Source of the DNA: Desulfobacteraceae bacterium
Lineage (GTDB): Bacteria; Desulfobacterota; Desulfobacteria; Desulfobacterales; Desulfolunaceae
Reading direction: 5' to 3'
Assembly: GCA_013619155.1 (NCBI GenBank)
Contig: JABXKT010000002.1
Coordinates: forward strand, 1-64,000
DNA: 64,000 bases
The notes below the pieces were generated by a model. It did not search any database and had not been told where the DNA came from. It was given only the letters and a program-made list of their open reading frames with translations. Shown here one piece after another: positions 8,825-17,987 of the stretch (position 1 is its first letter; every line of letters starts with the position of its first letter). Both the position numbers and the translations under genes were made by a program.

Positions 8825-10507
8825 TTAATTTAGTTTTTTGTACACGCTAACCTGCAAACCCTCCACAACCAACCCCCTGGAATAATATAACAAATCCTTT
8901 TTAATATCTTGAATATTATTCATACCTATTTTCAGCTGCCTGATAGGAGAAAACATAATATTAAACCATGAAGATCCATGCACTCCATCAGCCACACCCT
9001 CCGGCTGAACGATATTCACAAAAGGTTTAAGATCGGTTACTTTTTTATAGCTATTTTTAGTAAGAAAATTTTTCCATTCTTCGGCATTAAAATGTGGGTA
9101 TTCCCAACTCACAAAAACATAATCAGGGGAAAAAGCTTCCAAGGCTTTTTCTGTGGCACAGCCCTGCCAGACGTGACAACCAATTTCCCTGTAAGAGTCT
9201 GGGACAGCCACGGTTGGTAAATATGAAATTTTCGTATCAGCTGGAAGGGTTTCTATATAATCCCATGACAAACTCTTGGTAGACAAATCATCAAGTAACC
9301 ACTTTTTGTATACAGCCGCTGCAGAATCAGAAATATTGTAAATAAAATGAGGCATGACCAAAATAATGCCCAAAAAAATCATTATCGGCTTTATTATATT
9401 CAAATACCGTCTCGCTAAATTTCTATAAATCAAATGAAACGCATAACCTACGTTCAATATATATACGGGATAAAGTGGATATAAGTATGTTATACTCACA
9501 AAAAGTCTTGCCTTATATACAAATAAAATTGTTAAAAACGAACTAACAGCAACGCTATAGATATATAAATTAATTCTATACTTACGTATATAAACTGGGA
9601 GTAGGAGGAGGGCTATATTAATTATTACAATAGGATTTGATATAATTTGAGTTGTCCACAATCCACTGACATCCTCAAAAGAAATTCGTGAACTACCCTG
9701 AAGCAATTTCCTTTGAAATTCTAAAAACATATCAGGTCTAGCAAATGCATACGGATGAATGATGAAAGCTGTCAGTAGTGATATCCCTGCAGTCATAAAA
9801 AATAACTTATAGAATAACTTTGATGACACGAAATCAAACAGATTGATATTTTTTATCTTTATAAAAAAATACGGAAAACAGAGAAGGGTAGCAAAACAGA
9901 TAAAAAAATACGGCTGTTTTGAAAGCGAGGAAATAGAAAACGCTACAACGGCCCATTTGTAATTAACTAACATTTTTCGTTCATCACTGACAAACCGCCC
10001 CAGAAATAAAAGACCAATCAAATAAAATAGGGTCCCCGTGCTTTCAGGATGAATGGTCGTAAAATAATGTGCCGCCACTGGGTGCGACAAAAAAAACAAT
10101 GTCAAAAAAAACGAAAGAACAGTACCAAACAGGCGCCTGCCTACAAAAAAGAAAACAAATGTTGAAGCCAAACCGATGACAAATAGGACCAATCGTATAA
10201 TAATGTTAATGGCCACCGAATTGCTAAGACCAAATAATTTAAAAGGTGCCAAAACAAAAAAATTTATGGCCACATAAGACCACCCATAAAATTTAGTATG
10301 ATAAGACCCTAGCATGTTATAATAATAAGGCTGGAACAAGTTATTTATGGCTTCAATAATGGAGCCTTCATCCACCCCCATAAACGCCACGTTTTTAACC
10401 TGTGTAAAAACACTTACCCCATACAATGCCAAATACACAAATAGAACAACACCAAGACACCACTTACTGTTAAGCCCTTTTTTATCACACATCAATGAGT
10501 CAGACAC
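8825..10507 (-). CDS. Multipass GT-C glycosyltransferase-like membrane protein (ArnT/PMT family)
   Basis: A protein of about 560 residues with many hydrophobic segments. Near the N-terminus, a loop after the first transmembrane helix contains VDEGS, corresponding to the acidic catalytic motif of lipid-linked-sugar (GT39/ArnT-like) transferases. A soluble C-terminal domain of about 170 residues follows the last helices. The start is uncertain: GTG at 10507 has AAAGGA eight bases upstream, ATG at 10492 and TTG at 10537 are alternatives. It probably adds a residue from a polyprenyl-phosphate sugar on the periplasmic side. The acceptor is unknown. Confidence 0.65.
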   Translation of the reverse strand: MSDSLMCDKKGLNSKWCLGVVLFVYLALYGVSVFTQVKNVAFMGVDEGSIIEAINNLFQPYYYNMLGSYHTKFYGWSYVAINFFVLAPFKLFGLSNSVAINIIIRLVLFVIGLASTFVFFFVGRRLFGTVLSFFLTLFFLSHPVAAHYFTTIHPESTGTLFYLIGLLFLGRFVSDERKMLVNYKWAVVAFSISSLSKQPYFFICFATLLCFPYFFIKIKNINLFDFVSSKLFYKLFFMTAGISLLTAFIIHPYAFARPDMFLEFQRKLLQGSSRISFEDVSGLWTTQIISNPIVIINIALLLLPVYIRKYRINLYIYSVAVSSFLTILFVYKARLFVSITYLYPLYPVYILNVGYAFHLIYRNLARRYLNIIKPIMIFLGIILVMPHFIYNISDSAAAVYKKWLLDDLSTKSLSWDYIETLPADTKISYLPTVAVPDSYREIGCHVWQGCATEKALEAFSPDYVFVSWEYPHFNAEEWKNFLTKNSYKKVTDLKPFVNIVQPEGVADGVHGSSWFNIMFSPIRQLKIGMNNIQDIKKDLLYYSRGLVVEGLQVSVYKKLN

Positions 10508-10603
10508 TATTACAGTCCTTTTACCATAATCTACCAAAAATAAAATTTAATATTTTTACTGGGATTAATAATTATTAACCCAGATAAAGTACACCAAACA
10601 ACT

Positions 10604-11968
10604 TTATATTTCTATATGTTCAATAGCTTCAAGCACGTTCCCCCATTGAACATAAAAATCACCATGAATACCCATTGCCTTTCCACGAACAATATTACCA
10701 AAAACGTAGTTTACTCGACAATCAACAGAACTGGCCATATTTTGCCAGTACCAGTAAGGCATACTCTTATGCTTAGAAAACAAAATGACAATATGAGCCG
10801 ATGGTTTACAAAAAAGAAGGTTGGCAAATGCCGCCCCGGTTGCCCCCACGACGATATCCACATGCGAAAAAAGTAAGACCTGTTCTCTGAAGGTCATTTT
10901 TTCAGGTTCCACCACTGAAAAACCCAATGCTACAAGCTTATCTTCTATCTCTTGCGCATTAACAACCAGGCGAGTACCTGAGTTTCTTCTTATAACTATT
11001 TTGGTGGGATAATCGTTCTTTATTGACTTAATTTCTGATTTAATTTTCGTCACAAGGGAAGTGATCGATGAAGGGCTAAAGACACCATGAGAGTGGTTTT
11101 TCCCTCTTTGTGTCCTCCAGTCAAAGGGAATATACCCCGTTGCCGATACTGCAAAAAGCCGGTCTACCCTCAAAGACAAACCGATAGAAAGTGTCACAAC
11201 TCTTCGGTCAGGACCAACAATCGTGTACAGTGACTCCATTATATTTTCATGCATCCCAGCATTAACGACAATGGGAATATCACGAAAAGAGTCTTCAGAA
11301 CAAAACAGATTTATCCGAGGCAAAACCTCGGTCATCCAATGGGAATAATTTCCAGCACACGCGTCTAAAAATGATGCCAGTAAGGGAAATGATTCGAAAA
11401 CGTTTTCATTTTTCTTCAAACGAATACGGTTTCGCCTGGGAAAGATACATGCACGTCCATGCAACTCTTCCGAGGTGTAATCTTTTGAAAAATCGAATAA
11501 ATCATGACAAAATACTTTATCATCGGAAACAATAAAATTTGTCCCGCCAGAAACCAGTGCATTGGAAAAAATGGTGAGAGATACCTCTGGAAAATAAGGG
11601 CGTTCGTTTGACGTCTCAACAATATGGCGTTCACTTACAGGGTATACGCATGGAGGAATTTGTCGTAACTTTTCCGGCTCAAAAAAATGTGTGACACTTT
11701 CGGGAGAATGGTCTAATTTTAAAGCGAACGGAACTATAGGGTATGGCTGTTCCAGTGAAATTTTCATGGCATACCGTAAATAAACAGGAAACAATTTACG
11801 CCATAGCCATTGCACCATCCCTTTTATAATCTGAAATCGCTTCAGGTATTTCAGATAAAAAATACCCAGGAGTGACTGCCTCATATATGAGATAATATCT
11901 TGACTCGAGACATTAGAATTTCGTTCAAAAGAATATATATTTAACCCAATTTTCATATTATCAACCAT
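10604..11968 (-). CDS. Glycosyltransferase family 61-like protein (DUF563)
   Basis: The roughly 454-residue protein has the conserved GT61 features: NYSHWMTEVLPRI in the middle, and a C-terminal REQVLLFSHVDIVVGATG segment followed by AAFANLLFCKPSAHIV. Members transfer sugars in capsule, LPS and plant glycan synthesis. The ATG at 11968 is chosen; ATG at 11956 and TTG at 11980 are also in frame, none with a strong ribosome site. It lies between the ABC exporter and the membrane transferase in the same operon. Confidence 0.75.
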   Translation of the reverse strand: MVDNMKIGLNIYSFERNSNVSSQDIISYMRQSLLGIFYLKYLKRFQIIKGMVQWLWRKLFPVYLRYAMKISLEQPYPIVPFALKLDHSPESVTHFFEPEKLRQIPPCVYPVSERHIVETSNERPYFPEVSLTIFSNALVSGGTNFIVSDDKVFCHDLFDFSKDYTSEELHGRACIFPRRNRIRLKKNENVFESFPLLASFLDACAGNYSHWMTEVLPRINLFCSEDSFRDIPIVVNAGMHENIMESLYTIVGPDRRVVTLSIGLSLRVDRLFAVSATGYIPFDWRTQRGKNHSHGVFSPSSITSLVTKIKSEIKSIKNDYPTKIVIRRNSGTRLVVNAQEIEDKLVALGFSVVEPEKMTFREQVLLFSHVDIVVGATGAAFANLLFCKPSAHIVILFSKHKSMPYWYWQNMASSVDCRVNYVFGNIVRGKAMGIHGDFYVQWGNVLEAIEHIEI

Positions 11969-12025
11969 TGAACCATACAAAAAAAGATTGAGGCCACAGC
12001 TATCACCATATTAGCCTTTAAAGTA

Positions 12026-12781
12026 TCAATTACCTTCCAAAGGCGGTACCGATCCAGATAAATATCGATCAATAATCTCCTCGGAATCGCCATCCGCCAC
12101 AATACGACCATGATCAACCCATACAAATCGATTGCATAAGGTACGAATTAAATTGTGATCATGAGAAACCATTATCATGATTTCTGCCTTGTCGATCATA
12201 TTAAGCATTCGATTCTTGGCCTTTTCAACAAAAGAGGCATCACCACCGGCAAATACTTCATCAAGAATAAGAATATCCGGCTCGGTGGCCGTTGCCAGCG
12301 AAAAGGCAAGGCGCATATACATACCTGTCGAATAGTATTTAACCGGTGTGTCGATAAATGCCTCAACTTCTGCAAATTCGATCACCTGCTCTTCTATAGC
12401 TTGTATCTGTTTCTTTTTTAGTCCAAGAATCGATCCATTCAGATAAATATTTTCACGACCGGTATACTCTGGATGAAATCCAGCACCGATCTCCAGCAGG
12501 GGTGCCACACGACCTTCGAGCTGTATACGTCCCATTGTAGGTGGATATATACCACAAAGAGCTTTAAGCAAGGTACTTTTCCCCGCACCATTATGACCGA
12601 TAATACCCACCCTTTGACCGGGGCTTATCTCAAGAGATACATGCTTCAAAGCGGCAAAATCAGAATAAGCCGACCCATTTTTTGATTTGAATAAATTGGA
12701 AAAATAATCTTTAAGGGATGGCGATCTATCATGATAAATTCTAAAATTTACCATCAAATCTTCAATAAGTATTTTAGACAT
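12026..12781 (-). CDS. wzt: ABC transporter ATP-binding protein, O-antigen/polysaccharide export (Wzt/TagH-like)
   Basis: This 251-residue nucleotide-binding domain has Walker A GHNGAGKST, an atypical signature YYSTGMYMRLAFS of the polysaccharide-export ABC class, and Walker B ILILDEVFAGGD. It stops soon after the NBD, so it lacks the long C-terminal carbohydrate-binding domain of E. coli O8/O9a Wzt. It therefore resembles the KpsT/TagH or short Wzt type. It pairs with the permease 6 bp upstream. ABC-dependent export means chains are completed in the cytoplasm; no Wzx/Wzy is seen here. Confidence 0.9.
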   Translation of the reverse strand: MSKILIEDLMVNFRIYHDRSPSLKDYFSNLFKSKNGSAYSDFAALKHVSLEISPGQRVGIIGHNGAGKSTLLKALCGIYPPTMGRIQLEGRVAPLLEIGAGFHPEYTGRENIYLNGSILGLKKKQIQAIEEQVIEFAEVEAFIDTPVKYYSTGMYMRLAFSLATATEPDILILDEVFAGGDASFVEKAKNRMLNMIDKAEIMIMVSHDHNLIRTLCNRFVWVDHGRIVADGDSEEIIDRYLSGSVPPLEGN

Positions 12782-12787
12782 AAGTAA

Positions 12788-13582
12788 TCAAAGCCTGAAC
12801 ACGATTTTTTTCTCATGGTAAAGAAAAAATGCCCATCCAATAGCGATGGACAACATTGACATTGCAGATGTATATATGATCACATCAATTCCCGGAAACT
12901 TTGCCAAATACAAAGGACACCGAAATAATTCAACATAGTATGTTAACGGATTAAGTTTAATAAGCCAGGCGACTTTACCTGCGATGGCATTGTTTTTATA
13001 GAATACAGGCGTCAAAAAAAACCACGCCTGCATCACGATTCCGATGACATGCTGAAGATCCCTAAAAAATACCGTAGAAACGGAGAGAATAAAGGCGATC
13101 CCAAGAGAAAAAAGAAACAGGAGAGCAAATGCAACAGGAATAAAAATTAAGGTCCAGGAGAGTTGACTACCAAGGGCAAGCATAATAAAAAATAATGCCA
13201 CAAAGGACAACAAACTATCTATCAAAATCCCTATTGATGTACTTAACGGAAAAATAATCTTTGGAAGGTATATTTTCTTTATGAGCCCTTCATTATAAAT
13301 AAAGGATGTCCCGGATTGAGTGACAATAGCACTGTAACAGTTCCATGGAATCATTCCAGAAAACAAAAAAATTGAGAATGTTTTGAGATCCTGTTTAAAA
13401 AGATTCGCAAAGACAATAGCCGTTACAGACATCATAAAAATAGGATTCATGAGGGTCCATAAATAGCCAAAAATAGTGCGCCGATACCTCAACACCAACT
13501 GCTGACGCACAAGTTGCCATAAAACATCCCGATAAAGAATAGTCTCTCTACAGGACTTTTTCGCATCCAAAGCCATTGTCAT
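12788..13582 (-). CDS. wzm: ABC-2 type polysaccharide export permease (Wzm-like)
   Basis: The 264-residue permease has about six hydrophobic segments and the family N-terminus (LVRQQLVLRYRRTIFGYLWT). It forms the membrane half of the exporter with the adjacent ATPase. The ATG at 13582 overlaps the stop of a 41-codon ORF as ATGA and has GGTGGGG upstream; ATG at 13576 is an in-frame alternative. It is the first recognisable gene of the minus-strand operon, so the promoter should lie in the gap up to 14.3 kb. Confidence 0.9.
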   Translation of the reverse strand: MTMALDAKKSCRETILYRDVLWQLVRQQLVLRYRRTIFGYLWTLMNPIFMMSVTAIVFANLFKQDLKTFSIFLFSGMIPWNCYSAIVTQSGTSFIYNEGLIKKIYLPKIIFPLSTSIGILIDSLLSFVALFFIMLALGSQLSWTLIFIPVAFALLFLFSLGIAFILSVSTVFFRDLQHVIGIVMQAWFFLTPVFYKNNAIAGKVAWLIKLNPLTYYVELFRCPLYLAKFPGIDVIIYTSAMSMLSIAIGWAFFLYHEKKIVFRL

Positions 13583-13704
13583 ATATGCCCCACCAACGGC
13601 CGATGAGAAGAAGGCCCATGCATCAACCCAATCTCTTTGGTAACATACAACATGAGTTTGGCACCCATATTTTCAGGGCATTGTATTTTAAAAATTACGG
13701 TCAT
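13579..13704 (-). CDS. Small ORF (41 aa) translationally coupled to wzm
   Basis: On the minus strand ATG at 13704 opens a 41-codon frame beginning MTVIFKIQCPENMGAK and ending in TGA that overlaps the wzm ATG (ATGA). A purine-rich stretch (GAGAGTGGG) lies five bases upstream. The peptide has no membrane segment and is not recognised. The overlap is the arrangement seen for real translational coupling in this window (lspA/lgt, gcvPA/gcvPB, mhpF/mhpE types). It could be a leader peptide controlling exporter translation or the remnant of a lost gene. Confidence 0.35.
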   Translation of the reverse strand: MTVIFKIQCPENMGAKLMLYVTKEIGLMHGPSSHRPLVGHI

Positions 13705-14304
13705 AATTTCCCACTCTCTATTAAATCTATACTATTGGGTGGCACTATCTATCAACTAAATTGAATAAAATCCCAATTTTTATTCAAAAAAATTCTCAAA
13801 CTGTATATTACTATAGCTCCGCCCCTCCATTTACACTGGCTGATAAAAAAGTCTGTCATTTATCTATCGGACATACGTAAAGCCTACTTTAGACTAAAAA
13901 ACGTCCTGAACGTACTTCTCTAAAATCTCAATGTCAACAATTATACCCAGGGACTATATAAGGTTAAAAAGGCCTGTTTCTTGTTCAGATAAAACCTGAA
14001 CATATCTAAATTATTCAGACAAAATAGATATAAATCTATATGTTATCATCGATGAATTAAAGATATTATTTGAAGTGAGACAAGGTCATTCAGACACACC
14101 AATAGATCCTATTTTTATCCCGCCTTTCACACCCGATATCTGGATTAATGATATCGCCCCATGACGATTTTATTCGGAAACAGATTCAAAATATGCCATT
14201 TATTGTTTTGACATCCCTGGCCGCTTCCATTAAATCTATTGTTTTGTTGTAAACAAAGGTAGCCTATCTTCGATTCACCACCTTATATAAAGGCAACTTC
14301 TATC
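13705..14304. other. AT-rich divergent intergenic region between polysaccharide operon and yciO-like gene
   Basis: This 600-bp stretch separates the minus-strand exporter operon from the plus-strand gene at 14305 and should carry both promoters. I see no ORF, no JUMPstart/ops element and no strong hairpin. It marks the change from AT-rich cluster DNA to GC-richer DNA on the right. Confidence 0.6.
14208..14235 (+). promoter_or_regulatory. Possible sigma70 promoter of the yciO-like gene
   Basis: TTGACA at 14208-14213 is a perfect -35 hexamer, followed after 16 bases by TTAAAT (4 of 6 matches to TATAAT). It is about 70 bases before the ATG at 14305. Prediction by eye only. Confidence 0.4.
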
Positions 14305-14913
14305 ATGATCCTTACCATTAACCCAGATAACCCCCAGCCACGTAATATCTCACGCGTTGTCGAGTGCCTTAAAGGTGGCGGCATCATCGCCTATCCCACC
14401 GACACCCACTACGGAATCGGGTGTGATATCATGAACAAGAAGGCCATTGAAAAAATTTATCTTTTAAAGCAACGCGATAAGAAAGACCCTTTCAGTTTTC
14501 TCTGTTCCGACTTAAAAAACATCAGCGACTACGCCAAGGTCTCCAACTATGGTTACCGCACCTTAAAAAAACTACTGCCGGGGCCTTACACCTTCATCCT
14601 CGAAGGATCCAAGCTTGTCCCCAAGATCATGCTCACCAAACGAAAAACGGCGGGTATCCGAGTCCCGGATAACACCATCTGCCTGGATATTATTAAAGAG
14701 TTGGGCAACCCCATCCTCTCCACTTCCGCCGGACTTCCCCATGAGGATATCTTGAACAATGCCTGGATAATCGATGATACCTTCGGCCACATGGTGGATC
14801 TCGTCATCGATGGTGGTGATGTGCCAGAACTCTCCTCTAGCGTTATCTCCCTTCTGGATGATGACCCTGAAATTCTTCGAGAAGGGGCCGGTGATATATC
14901 CATGTTTTTATAA
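14305..14913 (+). CDS. YciO-like protein of the Sua5/YrdC/YciO family
   Basis: The 202-residue protein has the YrdC fold: GGIIAYPTDTHYGIGCD near the N-terminus, the KQRDKKDPFSFLC loop, LLPGPYTFIL, and KRKTAGIRVPD. These match YciO more closely than TsaC/Sua5. The family binds dsRNA/tRNA, and Sua5/TsaC members make threonylcarbamoyl-adenylate for tRNA t6A. YciO homologs are weak or inactive in that reaction in E. coli. The RBS AAAGG is about ten bases upstream. It stands alone, with a convergent neighbour (sppA). Confidence 0.85.
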   Translation: MILTINPDNPQPRNISRVVECLKGGGIIAYPTDTHYGIGCDIMNKKAIEKIYLLKQRDKKDPFSFLCSDLKNISDYAKVSNYGYRTLKKLLPGPYTFILEGSKLVPKIMLTKRKTAGIRVPDNTICLDIIKELGNPILSTSAGLPHEDILNNAWIIDDTFGHMVDLVIDGGDVPELSSSVISLLDDDPEILREGAGDISMFL

Positions 14914-15047
14914 AAATAAAGGGATATTCGCCCCTCGAATCTGGAGGCTGGCTGCATAGACAACTGGACACTGTCTGGCAGGAGACAAGGCGTGTCCCGC
15001 CCATAAGCCGCCTCTCTTGTAATTATTTGAAGCGGACTTCTTTTATA

Positions 15048-15941
15048 TTACTGCCCAGCCTTGTATAGAAAGGAAGCACTCACCTCAGGCTGGCGCATGA
15101 CAGATGCCATACGGACAGCGGCACTGTCCATAAGGTAGTCCACCATATTTTTCTTCGGACGCGGTGCGTAGATGACTTCCGGGTTCTCTCCAATACCACC
15201 CAATTCAGCCGCCCAGTCGAGAGCATCTTCCATATTTCCCAAACGGTCCACTAAACCTGATGCGAGCCCCTCTTCGCCGGTATAAATTCGGCCATCGGCG
15301 AGTCGCGCCACCACGTCAATATCCATTTTTCTCGCGTTCGCCACATCTCTGACAAACTGGGAATGAAGGGACGATACCATAGCCTGAAGGTATTCGCGCT
15401 CTTTTTTACTCATCACCCGAGTCGGAGATCCGGCATCCTTCATCTCTCCACTCTTGAAGACCACGGGCTCTAGGCCAATCTTATCCAGAATCCGACGAAA
15501 ATTCGTATACCCCATAATCACCCCAATGCTCCCGGTAATCGTCCCCGCATTGGCCACGATCCCTTGGGTAGCCGCGGCGGCATAATAGCCGCCCGATGCG
15601 GCGATACCGCCCATAGAGGTAATCACAGGCTTCACCTTACCTGTCTTCTTAAGGGCCCGGTAGATCTCCTGGGATGCCCCGACGCCACCCCCTGGAGAGT
15701 TCACACGAAAAACGATGGCTTTCACCTCGTCCCTCTCCCTGAAATACCTTAAGTCATCCAAGACCTGCCGAGAGTCGGTGATAACGCCGGTGAGTTCCAC
15801 CACGCCGATCCCCTCTTCTATATGTGAAACTTCAGGCGCAAAGGCAAGCATCACCCCCGCCCCCATCACAACAAGGGTGCCGGACAAGATCCCCGTGAAC
15901 ATCAGAATAAAAAACAGTATCGGGTGACGTCTTGAAAACAT
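15048..15941 (-). CDS. sppA: Signal peptide peptidase SppA (short form)
   Basis: This 297-residue inner-membrane serine protease degrades cleaved signal peptides. It has an N-terminal membrane anchor at about residues 8-34 and the NSPGGGVGAS segment. The catalytic serine is S116 in IAASGGYYAA, and the likely catalytic lysine is K168 in FKSGEMKDAGSP. It is a single-domain 36-kDa form that would act as an oligomer, unlike the duplicated E. coli protein. It lies downstream of rpsA, separated by an intrinsic terminator. Confidence 0.92.
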   Translation of the reverse strand: MFSRRHPILFFILMFTGILSGTLVVMGAGVMLAFAPEVSHIEEGIGVVELTGVITDSRQVLDDLRYFRERDEVKAIVFRVNSPGGGVGASQEIYRALKKTGKVKPVITSMGGIAASGGYYAAAATQGIVANAGTITGSIGVIMGYTNFRRILDKIGLEPVVFKSGEMKDAGSPTRVMSKKEREYLQAMVSSLHSQFVRDVANARKMDIDVVARLADGRIYTGEEGLASGLVDRLGNMEDALDWAAELGGIGENPEVIYAPRPKKNMVDYLMDSAAVRMASVMRQPEVSASFLYKAGQ

Positions 15942-15982
15942 CTCTACACCCCATTATCAGGGATTAAACATCGCATTTTTTA

Positions 15983-16030
15983 AAAAAAATGCCCCGAAAA
16001 GACGTGTGTCCTTTAACGGGGCATTTTTTT
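15983..16030 (-). terminator. Intrinsic terminator of rpsA
   Basis: A 14-bp perfect stem (AAAAAAATGCCCCG at 15983-15996 and its complement at 16017-16030) with a 20-nt loop sits 55 bp after the rpsA stop. On the minus strand it ends in a T-run, and the A-run on the other side could make it work in both directions. Confidence 0.85.
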
Positions 16031-16084
16031 AACTCGTATCAAGCCCTCCGAAGAGAGCCTGTAGACAGATCACAAAGGATCAAT

Positions 16085-17884
16085 CTATTCAGCAGCATCA
16101 TCACCGCCGTTATCTTCACTCTTCAGCTGATCCGCCAGGTTTTCACGGAGGATTTCACCAAAGTCAGATGTAGGCGCCTTAGAGTTACTGATGTATTCGC
16201 TCAGAATCGCCTTATCGTCTTCCATTTCGAGACGCTTAATGGAGAGACCGATACGACGCTCGTCGCTGTTGATGTTCATCACCTTAGCGGTGAGTGACTC
16301 ACCCACATTGTAGCTTCCAACGGGCGTTTTGATCTTCTCTTTGCTAATCTCAGAGACGTGAACCAAACCTTCGATTCCCTCTTCGAGTTCAACAAACACA
16401 CCAAAATCGGTCACGTTTGTCACGGTACCATTGATCTCAGTGCCTACCGCGTAACGCTCGCCAACGCTTTTCCATGGATCTTCCTGGATCTGCTTGATGC
16501 CGAGGGAGAAACGCTCGCTCTGCTTGTCGATGTCAAGAACAACAGCCTGCACCACATCGCCCTTCTTATACACTTCAGAAGGATGTTTGATGCGCTTGGT
16601 CCAAGAGATATCGGAGATATGAACGAGACCGTCGATCTCGTCGTCAATACCGATAAAGAGACCAAAATCGGTGATGTTCTTGATCTTACCTTCGATAATG
16701 GTACCCACGGGGTACTTATCGCTGATCACTTCCCAGGGGTTCTCTGCAACCTGCTTCATACCCAAAGAGATACGACGGTTGTCGGGTTTGATATCGAGAA
16801 CGATGGCCTCGATCTCTTCACCCACAGAGATAATCTTGGAAGGGTGCCTGATCTTTCGTGTCCAAGACATTTCAGATACGTGAACCAGACCTTCAATGCC
16901 CTCTTCGAGTTCGACGAAGACACCGTAATCGGTAAGGCTAACTACGCGACCACCCACTTTAGAACCCACAGGGTACTTCTTAGCTGCAGAAGCCCAAGGA
17001 TCTTCAGAGAGCTGCTTCATACCCAGAGATACACGCTCCTTCTCAAGGTCGAATGAGAGAATCTTCACAGAGATGTTGTCGCCCACAGAGAAGAGTTCAG
17101 ACGGATGCTTGACTCGACCCCAGGAGATATCGGTGATGTGAAGGAGACCATCCACGCCGCCGAGATCCACGAATACACCGTACTCAGTGATGTTTTTAAC
17201 AACGCCATCCATGACCTTTCCTTCCTCGATGGTCTCGAGGGTTTTGGAACGGGTCTTCTCACGTTCTTCCTCAAGGATAACCCTGCGGGAGAGGACGATG
17301 TTGCTGCGTTTTCTGTTGTACTTGAGAACCTTGAAGGTATAGGACTTGCCCACCATCTCATCGAGATTTCGGATGGGGCGCAGGTCTGCCTGTGAACCGG
17401 GAAGGAAGGCCTGAAGACCCACGTCCACAGAGAAACCACCTTTAACACGGCTGACGATAACGCCTTCCACGGTGCCTTCTGCGTCGTAAATCTCTTTGAT
17501 CTTCTCCCAAACCTTAATTTTGGCTGCTTTGTCTTTGGAGAGGACAACACGTTCTTCCTCTTCGTCCCAAAGTTCAACCATAACCTCCACTTCATCACCG
17601 ATGGCAACGTTCACTTCACCGTTGTCATCTTTGAATTCGTGGATAGAGATAAGGCCTTCGGATTTGTATCCAACGTCCACCAGAACGTAATCTTTGTCTA
17701 CGGCGATGATCTTACCAATTGCAAGTTCACCTTCGGAAAAAGATTTGAAGCTCTCCTCATAAAGTGTGAGAAAATCCCCGTAATTATCTTCCCCATCCAT
17801 TGCAAGATTCTCGTCGATTGCATCGCCAAAAAGATCTGTTTTCACGTCCCTAATACCCTTGGTTTCATGTGCGTTAACTGACAT
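16085..17884 (-). CDS. rpsA: 30S ribosomal protein S1
   Basis: The 599-residue protein has six S1 RNA-binding repeats at roughly residues 50-115, 135-205, 220-290, 305-375, 390-465 and 480-550, plus an acidic C-terminal tail. The start is ATG at 17884 (MSVNAHETK) with GGGGG ten bases upstream; the frame stays open further 5' but that extension is not S1-like. S1 recruits mRNA to the 30S subunit. The gene follows cmk, the classic cmk-rpsA pairing. A 29-nt hairpin lies in its leader. A second S1-repeat protein is encoded at 30.6-32.0 kb. Confidence 0.96.
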   Translation of the reverse strand: MSVNAHETKGIRDVKTDLFGDAIDENLAMDGEDNYGDFLTLYEESFKSFSEGELAIGKIIAVDKDYVLVDVGYKSEGLISIHEFKDDNGEVNVAIGDEVEVMVELWDEEEERVVLSKDKAAKIKVWEKIKEIYDAEGTVEGVIVSRVKGGFSVDVGLQAFLPGSQADLRPIRNLDEMVGKSYTFKVLKYNRKRSNIVLSRRVILEEEREKTRSKTLETIEEGKVMDGVVKNITEYGVFVDLGGVDGLLHITDISWGRVKHPSELFSVGDNISVKILSFDLEKERVSLGMKQLSEDPWASAAKKYPVGSKVGGRVVSLTDYGVFVELEEGIEGLVHVSEMSWTRKIRHPSKIISVGEEIEAIVLDIKPDNRRISLGMKQVAENPWEVISDKYPVGTIIEGKIKNITDFGLFIGIDDEIDGLVHISDISWTKRIKHPSEVYKKGDVVQAVVLDIDKQSERFSLGIKQIQEDPWKSVGERYAVGTEINGTVTNVTDFGVFVELEEGIEGLVHVSEISKEKIKTPVGSYNVGESLTAKVMNINSDERRIGLSIKRLEMEDDKAILSEYISNSKAPTSDFGEILRENLADQLKSEDNGGDDAAE

Positions 17885-17912
17885 TAATATGTAACCCCCT
17901 AAACAATATTTT

Positions 17913-17941
17913 ACACCTCCACCGGTTATGAATGGGGGTGT
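17913..17941 (-). promoter_or_regulatory. Hairpin in rpsA leader
   Basis: ACACCTCC at 17913-17920 pairs with GGGGGTGT at 17934-17941 (one wobble), about 30 bases upstream of the rpsA start. E. coli S1 represses its own translation by binding a structured leader, so this could be analogous. The evidence is a single short stem only. Confidence 0.3.
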
Positions 17942-17987
17942 AATCCGGGTAAACATACCAGCTGATTTAAAAAAATACAACGAAAGA

